From Sva-07 sp963716095 (GTDB taxonomy: Bacteria > Actinomycetota > Acidimicrobiia > Acidimicrobiales > Ilumatobacteraceae), in assembly GCA_963716095.1 (NCBI GenBank), contig CAVQSV010000023.1, positions 620,001 to 684,000 on the forward strand: a stretch of DNA of 64,000 nucleotides. The letters run 5' to 3'. Position 1 is the first letter of the stretch. Every line of letters starts with the position of its first letter. Of this stretch, positions 28,105 to 36,975 are shown piece by piece. Below the pieces are notes generated by a model. It searched no databases and was not told the origin of the DNA. It saw nothing but the letters and a program-made list of their open reading frames with translations. Made by a program: the position numbers and the translations under genes.

Positions 28105-30850
28105 TCAGTCGTTCACGTCGGTGATGACCGGGGCGGCCTTCTTCGTTGCAGCCTTCTGGGCCGGGGCCTTCTTCTTCGCCGCTGACTTCTTGGCTGCAGC
28201 CTTCTTCTTGGCCGGGGCCTTCTTCTTCGCCGCCCGCTTCTTCTTGGTGGGGCCACCCTTGGCGATGATCGCCTCGCGCCGGATCGCCAGCAGTTCGTAG
28301 GCGCGCTCGGGGGTCACCTCCTCGAGACGGTCGCCCTTGCCGAGCGACGCGTTGGTCTCGCCGTCGGTGACGTACACACCGAACCGGCCGTCTTTGGCCA
28401 CCACCGGCTTCTCGCTGACCGGATCGGTGCCGAACTCCTTGAGCGGGCCCTTGGCGGCCAGGTTCGAGCCACCGCGCTTGTACACCTTGGGCTGACTGAA
28501 GATCGCCAGTGCCTCGTCCAACGTGATCTGCAGGAGCTGATCCTCGGAGTCGATGTTGCGGTAGTCCTTCTCCTTCTGCACGTACGGGCCGTAGCGGCCG
28601 TTGTTCGCGTAGATCGGGACACCGTCGCCGGGGTCGTCGCCGAGGTGACGAGGAAGCTGGAGCAGCGCCTCGGCCTCGTCCATCGTGACCCGTTCGAGGA
28701 CCATCGTCTTGAACAGGCTCGACATCTTCGGCTTCTCGAGCCCGGGCGGCGGATCGTCGTGGGTGCCCCACTGCACGTACGGGCCGTAGCGACCGTTCTT
28801 CGCGAAGACCGGGAGGCCGTCGAGTTCACCGATCGGATCGTCGGACTTCGGAGCGGCGAGCAGTTCGATCGCCTTCGCGATCGTCAACTCGTCGGGGGTG
28901 AGGTCGTCGGGCACGCTGGCGGTGTCGTCGCCGCGCCTGACGTAGGGGCCGTACTTGCCCGGCTTGACCACGATCAGCTCGCCGTCGGCGTCGGGACCGA
29001 GCGGGAACGTGTTGATCTCGGCGGCGTCGATCTCGTCGAGGTTCTCCTCGACCAGGCGCTTCAGCCCGAGCAGTGCGTCATCGCCGAAGCCGGCTTCGGC
29101 AGAAATCGGCTCGGTGTCGCCGTCGCCGGTGTCGCCGAAGTAGAAGCGCTTCAGCCACTTTCCCTTGGCCCGTCGACCGTTGGCGATCTCGTCGAGGTCG
29201 TGATCGATCGACGCGGTGAAGTCGTAGTCGACGAGCGCATCGAAGTGCTCCTCGAGCAGGCGGACCACGGCGAACGCCGTCCACGTGGGCACGAGCGCCT
29301 GGCCCTTCTTCCACACGTAGCCCCGGTCCTGGACCGTCTGGATGATCGACGCCCACGTCGAGGGCCGGCCGATGCCGAGCTCTTCCAACCGCTTCACGAG
29401 CGACGCTTCGGTGTACGCGCGCAGGTGGTGAGGTGCTGTGACCGTTGGGCTCGATCGAGGCGATCGGCACCTCGTCGCCCTGGGTCAGCGGTGGCAGCAA
29501 CGCCTCGTTGTCGGCGTCGTCGTCGCCGGTCTCTTCCTTCGACGCGACATAGACGGCGCGGTAGCCGGGGAAGGTGATCGTGGTGCCCGACGCCGCGAAC
29601 TCGCAGTCGGTCAGTTCGCCCGTTGTCCGATCGGTGGCGTTCGCTGCGAGGCGCACGCTGACGGTGACACCGGTGGCGTTGGCCATCTGCGACGCCAGGG
29701 TGCGCTGCCAGATCAACCGGTAGAGCGCGAGTTCCTGGCTGTTGAGTTCGGATCCGAGACTCTGCGGCGACCGATACGGCGTGGTCGGGCGGATCGCCTC
29801 GTGGGCCTCCTGGGCGTTCTTCACCTTCGACGAGTACTGCTTCGGTGCAGCGTTGAGATAGTTGGCGCCGTACTCACTCGTGACGGCTGCCCGTGTTGCC
29901 TGCATTGCCTCGTCGGACAGCACGACGTTGTCCGTACGCATGTAGGTGATGAAGCCGCGCTCGTACAACCCCTGGGCGACGCGCATCACCTGCGACGACG
30001 ACAGGCGCAGCTTGCGACCGCCTTCCTGCTGCAGCGTCGAGGTCATGAACGGCGCCTTCGGCGACGAGCGGTATGGCTTCTCCTCGACCGACCGCACGGT
30101 GAACGTGGCGTCGCCCAAGCCATCGGCCAGCCCGCGGGCACGCGCCTCGTCGAGCGCCACGGCCTTGGCCGACACCTGACCCTCGGCATCGAAATCCTTG
30201 CCGGCGGCAATCCGGTCGCCGCCGACGGCGACGAGCTTGGCCGTGAACGCCGGCTGCGTGGCGGTGCCGACATCGATGTCCCAGTAGTCGGCGGTGATGT
30301 ACGCGATGCGTTCGCGCTCGCGCTGCACGATCAACCTGACCGATGGGCTCTGGACGCGCCCGGCCGACAGGCCCCGGTTGACGCGGCGCCACAGCACCGG
30401 CGACACCTCGTAGCCGTAGAGCCGGTCGAGGATGCGTCGGGTCTCAGCGGCGTCGACGAGGCCGTAGTCGAGGCCCCGGGGATTGTTGACGGCGTGGTCG
30501 ACAGCGGCCTTGGTGATCTCGTGGAACACCATCCGCTTCACGGGGACCTTCGGCTTGAGGTACTCGATCAGGTGCCACGAGATCGCTTCGCCCTCGCGGT
30601 CTTCATCCGTTGCGAGGTAGAGCTCGGAGGCATCCTTCAGCGCCGCCTTGAGGTCTTTGACCACGGTCTTGCCGCGCTCGGTGAGCTCGTAAGTGGGTTT
30701 GAACCCGTTGTCGACGTCGATGTTCAACCCTTTGCTCGGCAAGTCGGACACGTGGCCCACCGAGGCGCGTACGTCGTAGTCGCTGCCGAGGAACTTCGAC
30801 AGCGTCTTCGCCTTGGCGGGCGATTCGACGATGACGAGGGGTTTGGACAT
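28105..30850 (-). CDS. topA: DNA topoisomerase I (one frameshift)
   Basis: Relaxes negative supercoils; essential in actinobacteria. About 914 residues. The Toprim domain begins PLVIVESPAKAKTLSKFLG with YLATDEDREGEAISWH. The active Tyr is in GFITYMRTDN. C-terminal repeats of the GRYGPYV type (YGPYVRRGDD, YGPYVQWGT, YGPYVQKEKD) follow, then a Lys/Ala tail typical of actinobacterial TopA. The reading frame slips within the CGCGCGC tract at 29416-29422: one frame reads TSPPAR and the other YTEASLVKRLEELGIG, and together they give the canonical sequence if one base is removed. The span is 3n+1. A sequencing indel is the best explanation. Confidence 0.94.
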
Positions 30851-30973
30851 CAGTGCCTTTCGAAGCTGTCGTGGGGTGTGTTCGCTACGTGATCGGACGG
30901 CCCGCTGTCAAGGTGGCGACGACGGTCCGCCGGTGGTGAGTGTGCCAAGGGAACGACCGAAACCACATCGCGG

Positions 30974-30979
30974 TACGGT
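30974..30979 (+). promoter_or_regulatory. probable -10 element of rsgA (near-leaderless)
   Basis: TACGGT ends 9 bases before ATG 30989 and fits TANNNT; no Shine-Dalgarno sequence precedes the gene. Confidence 0.35.
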
Positions 30980-30988
30980 TCGATCACG

Positions 30989-32062
30989 ATGTCGAACCGC
31001 ACTCACGAGCCGGACCCGGCACTCGGATGGGCCACCGACTTCGACGATGCCTGGGCCGAACTGGGCCGGCCCGGAGCCCCGGGTCGGGTGTCGCGTCTGG
31101 ATCGCGGGTGGAGCACTGTCGTGCGCTCGATGAGCGAGTCTCGGGGTGGAGCGGAGCCCCTGCGTGTGCGCAACATCGGCGCCGACGTTGCCGTCGGCGA
31201 CTGGGTGATCCCCTCCGACGACGGTGAGCGTGTCGAACACGTGCTCGAGCGTCGCTCGGCGTTCACGCGGCGGGCGTCGTTCGATGGGATGCGAGCGGTG
31301 TCGCACACCCTGGCGGCCAACATCGACGTGGTGTTCCTCGTGCATGCGCTCGGTTCGCCGCCGAGCCCTCGCCGCCTCGAACGCGAGTTGGTGCTCGCAT
31401 TCGACTCGGGTGCCGAACCGGTGGTGGTGCTCACCAAGACCGACCTGGTCGACGACCCGGAGCTCGGTCGCCAGGCATTGGTCGACGTCGCACTCGGGGT
31501 GCCGGTGCTGTTGGCGAGCGGCAAGACGGCGCAGGGCCTGGACGCAATCGGCGCCTATGCCGCCGGCAACCGAACGCTGACGTTCCTCGGAGCCAGCGGC
31601 GTTGGCAAGTCGACGATCGTCAACGCCTTGATCGGGAGTCAACGCCAGGCCACCTTCGAGGTTCGAGAAGGCGATCAGCGCGGTCGCCACACGACCGTCG
31701 CCGCCGAACTGGTGCCGCTCCCCGGCGAAGGCTGGTTGATCGACACGCCCGGGGTTCGCGCCCTCAGCCTGTGGCTGTCGGGCAACGGCATCGAGCGGGC
31801 GTTCGCCGACGTCTTCGATCTGATGGACAGCTGTCGGTTCCGCGACTGCAAGCACGACCAGGAGCCCGGATGCGCAGTGCAGGCAGCGATCGCCGCCGGC
31901 GATCTCGATGCCGTGCGTCTGCGCAGCCTCGAACGACTGGTCGAGGAAGAAGCAGCGCTCGAGGAAGAGCAGCGCGAGCACGAGAAGGCGTCGGACAAGC
32001 GCGCCGGCGGGCGCAATCGACCGCCGGAAGAATCCGAATTCGACGACCTCGACGATCTCTGA
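30989..32062 (+). CDS. rsgA: ribosome small-subunit GTPase RsgA
   Basis: A late 30S assembly GTPase. 357 residues with the circularly permuted GTPase order: G4 TKTD (149-152) precedes G1 GASGVGKST (201-209) and G3 DTPG (252-255). An OB-fold lies N-terminal (about 30-95). The C-terminal zinc finger uses Cys282, Cys287, His289 and Cys295. A charged coiled segment of Glu/Arg (about 300-357) follows. It is divergent from topA and has its own near-leaderless promoter. Confidence 0.95.
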   Translation: MSNRTHEPDPALGWATDFDDAWAELGRPGAPGRVSRLDRGWSTVVRSMSESRGGAEPLRVRNIGADVAVGDWVIPSDDGERVEHVLERRSAFTRRASFDGMRAVSHTLAANIDVVFLVHALGSPPSPRRLERELVLAFDSGAEPVVVLTKTDLVDDPELGRQALVDVALGVPVLLASGKTAQGLDAIGAYAAGNRTLTFLGASGVGKSTIVNALIGSQRQATFEVREGDQRGRHTTVAAELVPLPGEGWLIDTPGVRALSLWLSGNGIERAFADVFDLMDSCRFRDCKHDQEPGCAVQAAIAAGDLDAVRLRSLERLVEEEAALEEEQREHEKASDKRAGGRNRPPEESEFDDLDDL

Positions 32063-32106
32063 GCACGACTCGACGCCCGGCGCTCCGCGTGCGCATCGTG
32101 GTCGAC

Positions 32107-32595
32107 ATGGAGATCGCAACGAACGGCAAGCCGATCGAGTCGGTGTGGGACTTTCCTCGCCCGCCGCGGTTGGAACGCGTCGAGTGGCGGGTGCGGGTGA
32201 TTCATGCCGGCGCCATGATCGTCGATGCACCGTCTGCATTCCGGGTTCTCGAGACGAGCCAACCTCCGGCATATTACGTGGCGCCGGAGTTCGTCGACCA
32301 CAGCTGGCTGGAGCGGTCGGAGCGACGCACGTTCTGCGAATGGAAGGGCGTTGCCGAGTACGCCGACATCGTCGTCGGCGACGTCCGTGTCGCCGACGCT
32401 GGGTGGACCTACACCGACCCGTCAGCGGCGTTCCCCGAGGTTCGCGACCACTGGGCGTTCTACGCGCAGAAGGCCGACGAGTGCTGGATCGACGACGAAC
32501 GAGTCACCAGCAACGAGGGCAGCTTCTACGGCGGCTGGGTCACCGCCAACGTCACCGGCCCGTTCAAGGGCGCTCCCGGCACCAGCCACTGGTGA
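32107..32595 (+). CDS. DUF427 family protein
   Basis: 162 residues of the DUF427 beta-barrel fold. Signature segments are VRVIHAGAMIVDAPSAFRVLE, RTFCEWKGVAEYADI and HWAFYAQKADECWIDDERV (shown in part). DUF427 proteins are small cytoplasmic proteins of unknown activity, in some fungi fused to other enzymes. ATG 32107 gives MEIATNGKPIES; GTG 32089 is an alternative. It follows rsgA by 44 bases on the same strand. Confidence 0.8.
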   Translation: MEIATNGKPIESVWDFPRPPRLERVEWRVRVIHAGAMIVDAPSAFRVLETSQPPAYYVAPEFVDHSWLERSERRTFCEWKGVAEYADIVVGDVRVADAGWTYTDPSAAFPEVRDHWAFYAQKADECWIDDERVTSNEGSFYGGWVTANVTGPFKGAPGTSHW

Positions 32596-32625
32596 CGTCG
32601 TGACGTCAGGTGCGGACACCAGGCG

Positions 32626-33009
32626 TCACATGGGGTCGTCGAGGGTCCAGGGGGTGTCGGGTGAGCGGAGCCAGGGGCTCGCGAGGTTGACCGCCGCGAT
32701 CGGCAGCGGGCCGTAGATGTGAGGGAACAACACATCCATGTCGGGCGCCGGCGGTTCGAACACGATCGGCGACGGCACGAGCAGTGGATCGATCGTCAAC
32801 ACCACGAGCTGGTCGAGGTCGCCGTAGAACCGATTGGCGGTGTCCTGCATCTGCTCGCGCGTCGAGCAGTGGATGAAGCCCTCCTGCTCGAGGGTGACCC
32901 CGCGGGTCGACATCGTGTACTCACCGCGGGCGAATGCCGTTGCCCAGTCGTCAGGTACGGCGAGGTGGAAGATCGGTTCGTCGGCAGCGTTCGAAGTGGT
33001 CACGGTCAC
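32626..33009 (-). CDS. DUF952 family protein
   Basis: 127 residues of the DUF952 family (ADP-ribosyl-transferase-like small fold): IFHLAVPDDWATAFARGEY, then EGFIHCSTREQMQDTANRFY and the acidic/aromatic end DVLFPHIYGPLPIAAV. Function in bacteria is unknown. GTG 33009 overlaps the photolyase stop by 3 bases; GTG 33003 is an alternative. The longer frame reaching 33957 is antisense-like noise and was rejected. It is the last gene of the minus-strand run that begins with the tad cluster. Confidence 0.75.
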   Translation of the reverse strand: MTVTTSNAADEPIFHLAVPDDWATAFARGEYTMSTRGVTLEQEGFIHCSTREQMQDTANRFYGDLDQLVVLTIDPLLVPSPIVFEPPAPDMDVLFPHIYGPLPIAAVNLASPWLRSPDTPWTLDDPM

Positions 33010-34508
33010 AGCGTGCCGTCGTCGAGTCGGCGTCGCACCTCGACGGCACGTTCGCGCACTGCTGGCAGGTCGGAGAGCTGCTCGCAGGCGCGCACTTGGC
33101 GGGCAACGCGAGGATTCTTCACCAGTCGATCGTGGTGTCGGGCGAGGAAGTCCCAGTAGAGCGTGGTGAACGGGCAGGCATCGTCGCCGACACGCTGTTT
33201 GCGGTCGTAGCGGCAACCCTTGCAGTAGTCGGACATCTTGTCGATGTAGTTGCCCCCGGCGGCATAGGGCTTGGTGGCCATCATTCCGCCGTCGGCCCAC
33301 TGGCTCATGCCGATCACGTTCGGCAACATCACCCACTCGGCCCCGTCGATGAAGCTCGACCACATCCACTCGGTCAGCTCCCACGGGTCGACGCCGTGCA
33401 ACATCGCGAGGTTGCCGAGCACCATCAGCCGCTGGATGTGGTGGTTGTAGGCGCGGTCGTGCAGCGTCGTCATGCACTGGCTCACGCAGTTCATGTCGGT
33501 GGTCGTGTCGCCGAGGAACACCGGTGGCACGGGCCGATCGGCTCCCAGCACGTTGCGGTCTCGGTACTGGGGCATCCAGAGCCAGTACACGCCCCACACG
33601 TACTCGCGCCAGCCGATCACTTGCCGGATGAAGCCCTCCGCGGACGCGATCGGTACACGCCCTTCGTCGTAGGCGTCCTGCACGGCGTCGCACACCTCGC
33701 CGGGCAGGAGGAGGCCGATGTTGAGGTAGGGCGAGAGCACCGAGTGGGCGAGGTGCCACGATCGCTCGACCATCGCGTCCTCGTGCGGTCCGAACAGGGG
33801 GAGCACGTCGTCGACGAAGTGACGCAGGCGCGAGAGCGCAGCGAGCCGCGAGGTTGCCCAGGTGCCGTCGGGTTCGGCGCCCCAGCACCCGTCGGGGAGA
33901 TCGTCGAGCACGGCGCGATCGAGGTCGTCGAGTCGCGACTGCTGCGGATCGGGCCATGGGCTGGCGGTCTTCGGAGGACGTTCACGGTTCTCGTCGTCGT
34001 AGTTCCACCGGCCGGTCACGGGCTCGTCGCCCTCCATCAGGTAGCCGAGGCGACGTCGCTGCCACCGGTAGAAGTCCTCCATCTTCAGCTGTCGTCGCCC
34101 GTTCGCCCACGTGGCGAACTCGTCGTAGTGGCAGAGGAACTGGTTCGAGCGCACGACGGTGACACCGAGTTCGCGCAGCAACTCGATCCCGTTCCAGCTC
34201 GCCGGTTCGGTGGCCACCACGTGGGTCGGGGCGAAGTCGGCGACGTGCTCGTGGTAGCCCGCTCGCAGCGAGTCGGCGCGGCGGTGGTCCACGTCGAAGC
34301 CGGCGTCACGAAGCTCCTCGGCGAACCGTCGCATCGACGCAAGGACGAAGTGGGCGCGCTGGCGGTGCCACCGCTTCGCCGCGAGCTTCGCTGCGCTCTC
34401 GACGATCAGCACCCGATGCGACGACGGCGTGGCGTCGCGCAGTGCTCCGATGCCGCGGTTGAGTTGGTCGCCGAACACCCACACCGTGGGCCGAGTGTCG
34501 GTGCTCAC
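33006..34508 (-). CDS. iron-sulfur bacterial cryptochrome/photolyase (FeS-BCP, PhrB-like)
   Basis: A 500-residue photolyase-related protein of the FeS-BCP class, whose studied members repair (6-4) photoproducts or act as light sensors. The N-terminal alpha/beta domain begins PTVWVFGDQLN. The C-terminal FAD domain holds the cluster ligands Cys341, Cys429, Cys432 and Cys445, whose spacing (88, 3, 13) equals that of characterised PhrB (Cys350/438/441/454, from memory). FAD-site segments NHHIQRLMVLGN and MWSSFIDGAEWVMLPNVIGMSQWADGG (shown in part) are intact. GTG 34508 overlaps the STAS stop, which couples it to that gene. Confidence 0.9.
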   Translation of the reverse strand: MSTDTRPTVWVFGDQLNRGIGALRDATPSSHRVLIVESAAKLAAKRWHRQRAHFVLASMRRFAEELRDAGFDVDHRRADSLRAGYHEHVADFAPTHVVATEPASWNGIELLRELGVTVVRSNQFLCHYDEFATWANGRRQLKMEDFYRWQRRRLGYLMEGDEPVTGRWNYDDENRERPPKTASPWPDPQQSRLDDLDRAVLDDLPDGCWGAEPDGTWATSRLAALSRLRHFVDDVLPLFGPHEDAMVERSWHLAHSVLSPYLNIGLLLPGEVCDAVQDAYDEGRVPIASAEGFIRQVIGWREYVWGVYWLWMPQYRDRNVLGADRPVPPVFLGDTTTDMNCVSQCMTTLHDRAYNHHIQRLMVLGNLAMLHGVDPWELTEWMWSSFIDGAEWVMLPNVIGMSQWADGGMMATKPYAAGGNYIDKMSDYCKGCRYDRKQRVGDDACPFTTLYWDFLARHHDRLVKNPRVARQVRACEQLSDLPAVRERAVEVRRRLDDGTL

Positions 34509-34828
34509 GCGATCGAGCCGCGTACCGTGACGGCTTGATCGAAGCGCGTGCGCTTCAATCGTTCGCGCAACGCAGGACGGGAGCAGACCACCTCGACGTC
34601 GCCGCCACCGTCGCGGGCCACTGCGGCAGCGCCGAGCAGCACGCCGAGACCTGCATCGTCGAGGGCGCCGACCGCATCGAGATCGACGACCAGTGTGACG
34701 CCGGGATGCTGACGCACTGCACGCGCCAGATCGTCGTGGAGGCGGCCGACCGTCGACAGGTCGACGATGCCGTCGACCGCCACCACGATGGAACTGCCGA
34801 CGGTGTCGACCCGAGTATGAACCTGCAC
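34505..34828 (-). CDS. STAS-domain protein (anti-anti-sigma-like) without the usual Ser
   Basis: 107 residues forming a single STAS domain: VVAVDGIVDLSTVGRL, then LVVDLDAVGALDDAGLGVLL. In SpoIIAA-type antagonists the phosphorylated Ser sits in D-S-S-G-L; here the motif is LDDAGL, with Asp and Ala at the two Ser positions. It may mimic or bypass phosphorylation, or simply bind a partner constitutively. It begins 6 bases after the TadE stop and overlaps the photolyase start, so it lies between a pilus operon and a light-repair gene. No cognate kinase or sigma factor is adjacent. Confidence 0.82.
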   Translation of the reverse strand: MQVHTRVDTVGSSIVVAVDGIVDLSTVGRLHDDLARAVRQHPGVTLVVDLDAVGALDDAGLGVLLGAAAVARDGGGDVEVVCSRPALRERLKRTRFDQAVTVRGSIA

Positions 34829-34834
34829 GCTCGC

Positions 34835-35254
34835 TCAGGTTACGGGCGGTGATCGCTCGGCGGCCTCCGGTGGTTCGAACATCATCGTGGCCGACGCCGT
34901 GTGCGTCACCGGTCCGATCAGCGCACCGATGATGGCCACGTCGACAGGGTCGACGTAGGTGACGGTGACGGTCACCGACCTGCCGTCGCTGGTGGTCACC
35001 ACGTCGATCGGCAGCGCGACGGCACGGGTGGCGGCCCTGGTCGCTGCGGTGGCGGGGTCGGCCGACACCGCCGCGGCACGGGCGCCTTCGCGGGCGGCGA
35101 GTTCGATGGCCAACTCGTTGCGAACCGCAACGCCCACGAGTACCAGACCGAGTGCCATCAGCGCCACGATCGGCAACGCCAAGGCGAACTCGACCGACGC
35201 CTGGCCGCGATTCGCGCTGAGTCGTGCCCGGTCAGACCCGGTCGATGACGGCAT
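34835..35254 (-). CDS. TadE-family pilus assembly protein
   Basis: 139 residues with the prepilin-like start NRGQASVEFALALPIVALMALGLVLVGV (shown in full only as part), Glu at position +5 of the processed helix, then a periplasmic domain ending near MMFEPPEAAE. TadE-like pseudopilins are processed by the TadV peptidase and help Flp pilus assembly. ATG 35254 is chosen; it overlaps the Flp-like gene by 23 bases. No tadV is seen in this window. Confidence 0.8.
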   Translation of the reverse strand: MPSSTGSDRARLSANRGQASVEFALALPIVALMALGLVLVGVAVRNELAIELAAREGARAAAVSADPATAATRAATRAVALPIDVVTTSDGRSVTVTVTYVDPVDVAIIGALIGPVTHTASATMMFEPPEAAERSPPVT

Positions 35255-35483
35255 CGATGACCGTGTTGAACAGCCGGCTGATGCGCTGTGCTCCACCGCC
35301 TGCCGTGGCCCAGGCGACGACCATCAGACCCACCAGCGCTGCGGCGAGCAACACCAGTGCGTACTCGGTGGTCGCCTGGCCACGGTCATCGCGGTGTGAA
35401 CATCGGGGCGCGCTGCTGCTCGTGGCGGCCGACAGCGCGGTGTGGGCGTGGACGAACAGCATGAGGGTGAGGTGGTTGGGCAT
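35232..35483 (-). CDS. Flp/DUF4244-like pilin
   Basis: An 83-residue pilin-type protein. A basic leader (to about residue 32) precedes GQATTEYALVLLAAALVGLM, the Flp/DUF4244 signature in which cleavage after Gly exposes a hydrophobic helix with Glu at +5. A short amphipathic tail follows. ATG 35483 has GGGAG upstream. It lies directly downstream of tadC and upstream of tadE, so it is the probable major subunit of a Tad (type IVc) pilus. Confidence 0.83.
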   Translation of the reverse strand: MPNHLTLMLFVHAHTALSAATSSSAPRCSHRDDRGQATTEYALVLLAAALVGLMVVAWATAGGGAQRISRLFNTVIDAVIDRV

Positions 35484-35525
35484 GGTCGCTCCCGTTCGTG
35501 GATCGGATGGTTCCGAGTGTGTGGG

Positions 35526-36258
35526 TCACCAAGCGGTTCCGCCGAGCGACGAGAGTGCGGCGATCACCGCTGGAGCGATCGCGAGGAGGACGAACGACGG
35601 CAAGGTGCACGCGACGAGCGGGAACGAGAGCCGGACCGGAAGCTTGCGGGCCTCGGCCTGCTCGAGCCGGCGACGGCTGGATCGGACCTCGTCGGTGAGT
35701 TGGTCGAGCACCGGCCCGAGCGGGAGACCGTGGCGATCGCTGGTGGCGATCACGTCGGCGAGGCCCCCGGCTCGTGCACCGAGGTGCTCGGGGAGCGCCG
35801 CCAGTGCATCGGCGAAGGGCTGGCCCCGCTCGGTGCGTCGCACGACCTCGGCAAATGCGTGCCCGATCGCCGGCTCGTCGAACGTTGCGAGATCGCGCAC
35901 CGCCTGGATCGGGGTGAGTCCCGCGCGCACGCTCAGCACCAACAGCTCCAACGCTTCGGGGAGCCCCCGGTCGATTGCTGCCCGACGTCGACCGGTGGCG
36001 CGGATCGGTGCGAGGTGTCGAACCAGCATCGCTCCGGCGCCGAGCAACCCGACCGCTACGGGGCCCGCCGCGGTCGCCGCGATCAGCGTTGCCACGAGCG
36101 CGGCGGCTGCCTGCGTGTGCTTCGCTCGAAGCCACCTCCGGCTGGATGCGGGCCCGACGGGGTTGCACCGGTCGGGCACGGTGCGGGCGAGCGAACGCCC
36201 CGACGAACACGATGGACAGTGCGGCACCGGCTGGGGCAAGCAGCGATGGAACGTTCAC
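35526..36258 (-). CDS. tadC: TadC-like type II secretion F-domain protein (probable frameshift)
   Basis: An inner-membrane platform protein of the Tad pilus. GTG 36258 overlaps the tadB stop (GTGA) and opens a frame with an N-terminal helix (VPSLLAPAGAALSIVFVGAF). The rest of the protein (HTQAAAALVATLIAATAAGP onward, with GLPEALELLVLSVRAGLTPI and a C-terminal helix pair) lies in another frame open from 36239. The span is 3n+1, so one extra base between about 36,140 and 36,230 would join them into about 243 residues. Without the correction the gene is a 237-residue ORF with an odd N-terminus. Confidence 0.75.
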
Positions 36259-36929
36259 GTCGACGCCCTGACGATCCGGTGCATCCACCACCAGCCGGCA
36301 ACGTTGAGCAACAGGCCAGCCGTGATGCAGGACGCGCCGACCGGCGCCGCCGCCACCGAGCGGACATCGGCGTCGGTCGCAGCCAGCACCCCGAGCATCA
36401 GCAGCGGTACGGCGGTCATCACGTGTGCCGACAGACGTGCCTGGGCGGCCTGGGTCGATCGTTCGTCGAGATCGGCGGCGCGCCGGCGCAGCGCCATGGC
36501 GGTGCGATCGATCGACGCTGCCGCCGGCCCGCCGATTCGGCTGGTGGCGGCGATCACCCCGAGCGCGAGCCGTACATGTGGCCCTGCGTCGTCGACCCGA
36601 CCGACCGCGTCGGGGATCGAGAACCCCCGTTCGATCGCCAACCTGAGCGGGGCCGTGGCCCGTGCGGTTGGGGAATCGTCGGGGACGCCGGTGAGTGCCT
36701 CGCGCAGTGTCGATCCGGATCGAACCTGGCGGACGATGTCGTCGCACCAGGATGCAGCGCCGCGAGCATCGGGGGTTCGTCGTCGGGATCTTCGGGTCGT
36801 CCACGCGACGGCCGCCACGTCGAGCCGCGTCGGACCCTGCACCGTGTCGGGGTCGAGTCGTCGGGGGCGTGGGCGCAGCGCCATGGCGGTGACGACGACC
36901 GCAGTCGCGACGGTGACCGCGGCGATCAC
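36255..36929 (-). CDS. tadB: TadB-like type II secretion F-domain protein
   Basis: The second inner-membrane platform protein of the Tad system. 224 residues from GTG 36929. The N-terminal helix AAVTVATAVVVTAMAL is followed by the cytoplasmic F-domain core (DDIVRQVRSGSTLREALTGV and ERGFSIPDAVGRV), where the GF pattern of the family is visible, then two C-terminal helices. It starts 47 bases after the tadA stop. An in-frame extension into tadA was rejected. Confidence 0.82.
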   Translation of the reverse strand: MIAAVTVATAVVVTAMALRPRPRRLDPDTVQGPTRLDVAAVAWTTRRSRRRTPDARGAASWCDDIVRQVRSGSTLREALTGVPDDSPTARATAPLRLAIERGFSIPDAVGRVDDAGPHVRLALGVIAATSRIGGPAAASIDRTAMALRRRAADLDERSTQAAQARLSAHVMTAVPLLMLGVLAATDADVRSVAAAPVGASCITAGLLLNVAGWWWMHRIVRAST

Positions 36930-36975
36930 GATCGTCCGGCCTCGGGGTCGGGTCGGTGCGTGGCCAGCGAACGGG

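Noticed and set aside
32626..33957. A 443-residue protein covering DUF952 and the antisense of nothing else
   Set aside because: The N-terminal 316 codons overlap the photolyase gene on the same strand in another frame and are Arg/Pro-rich; only the DUF952 part is supported.
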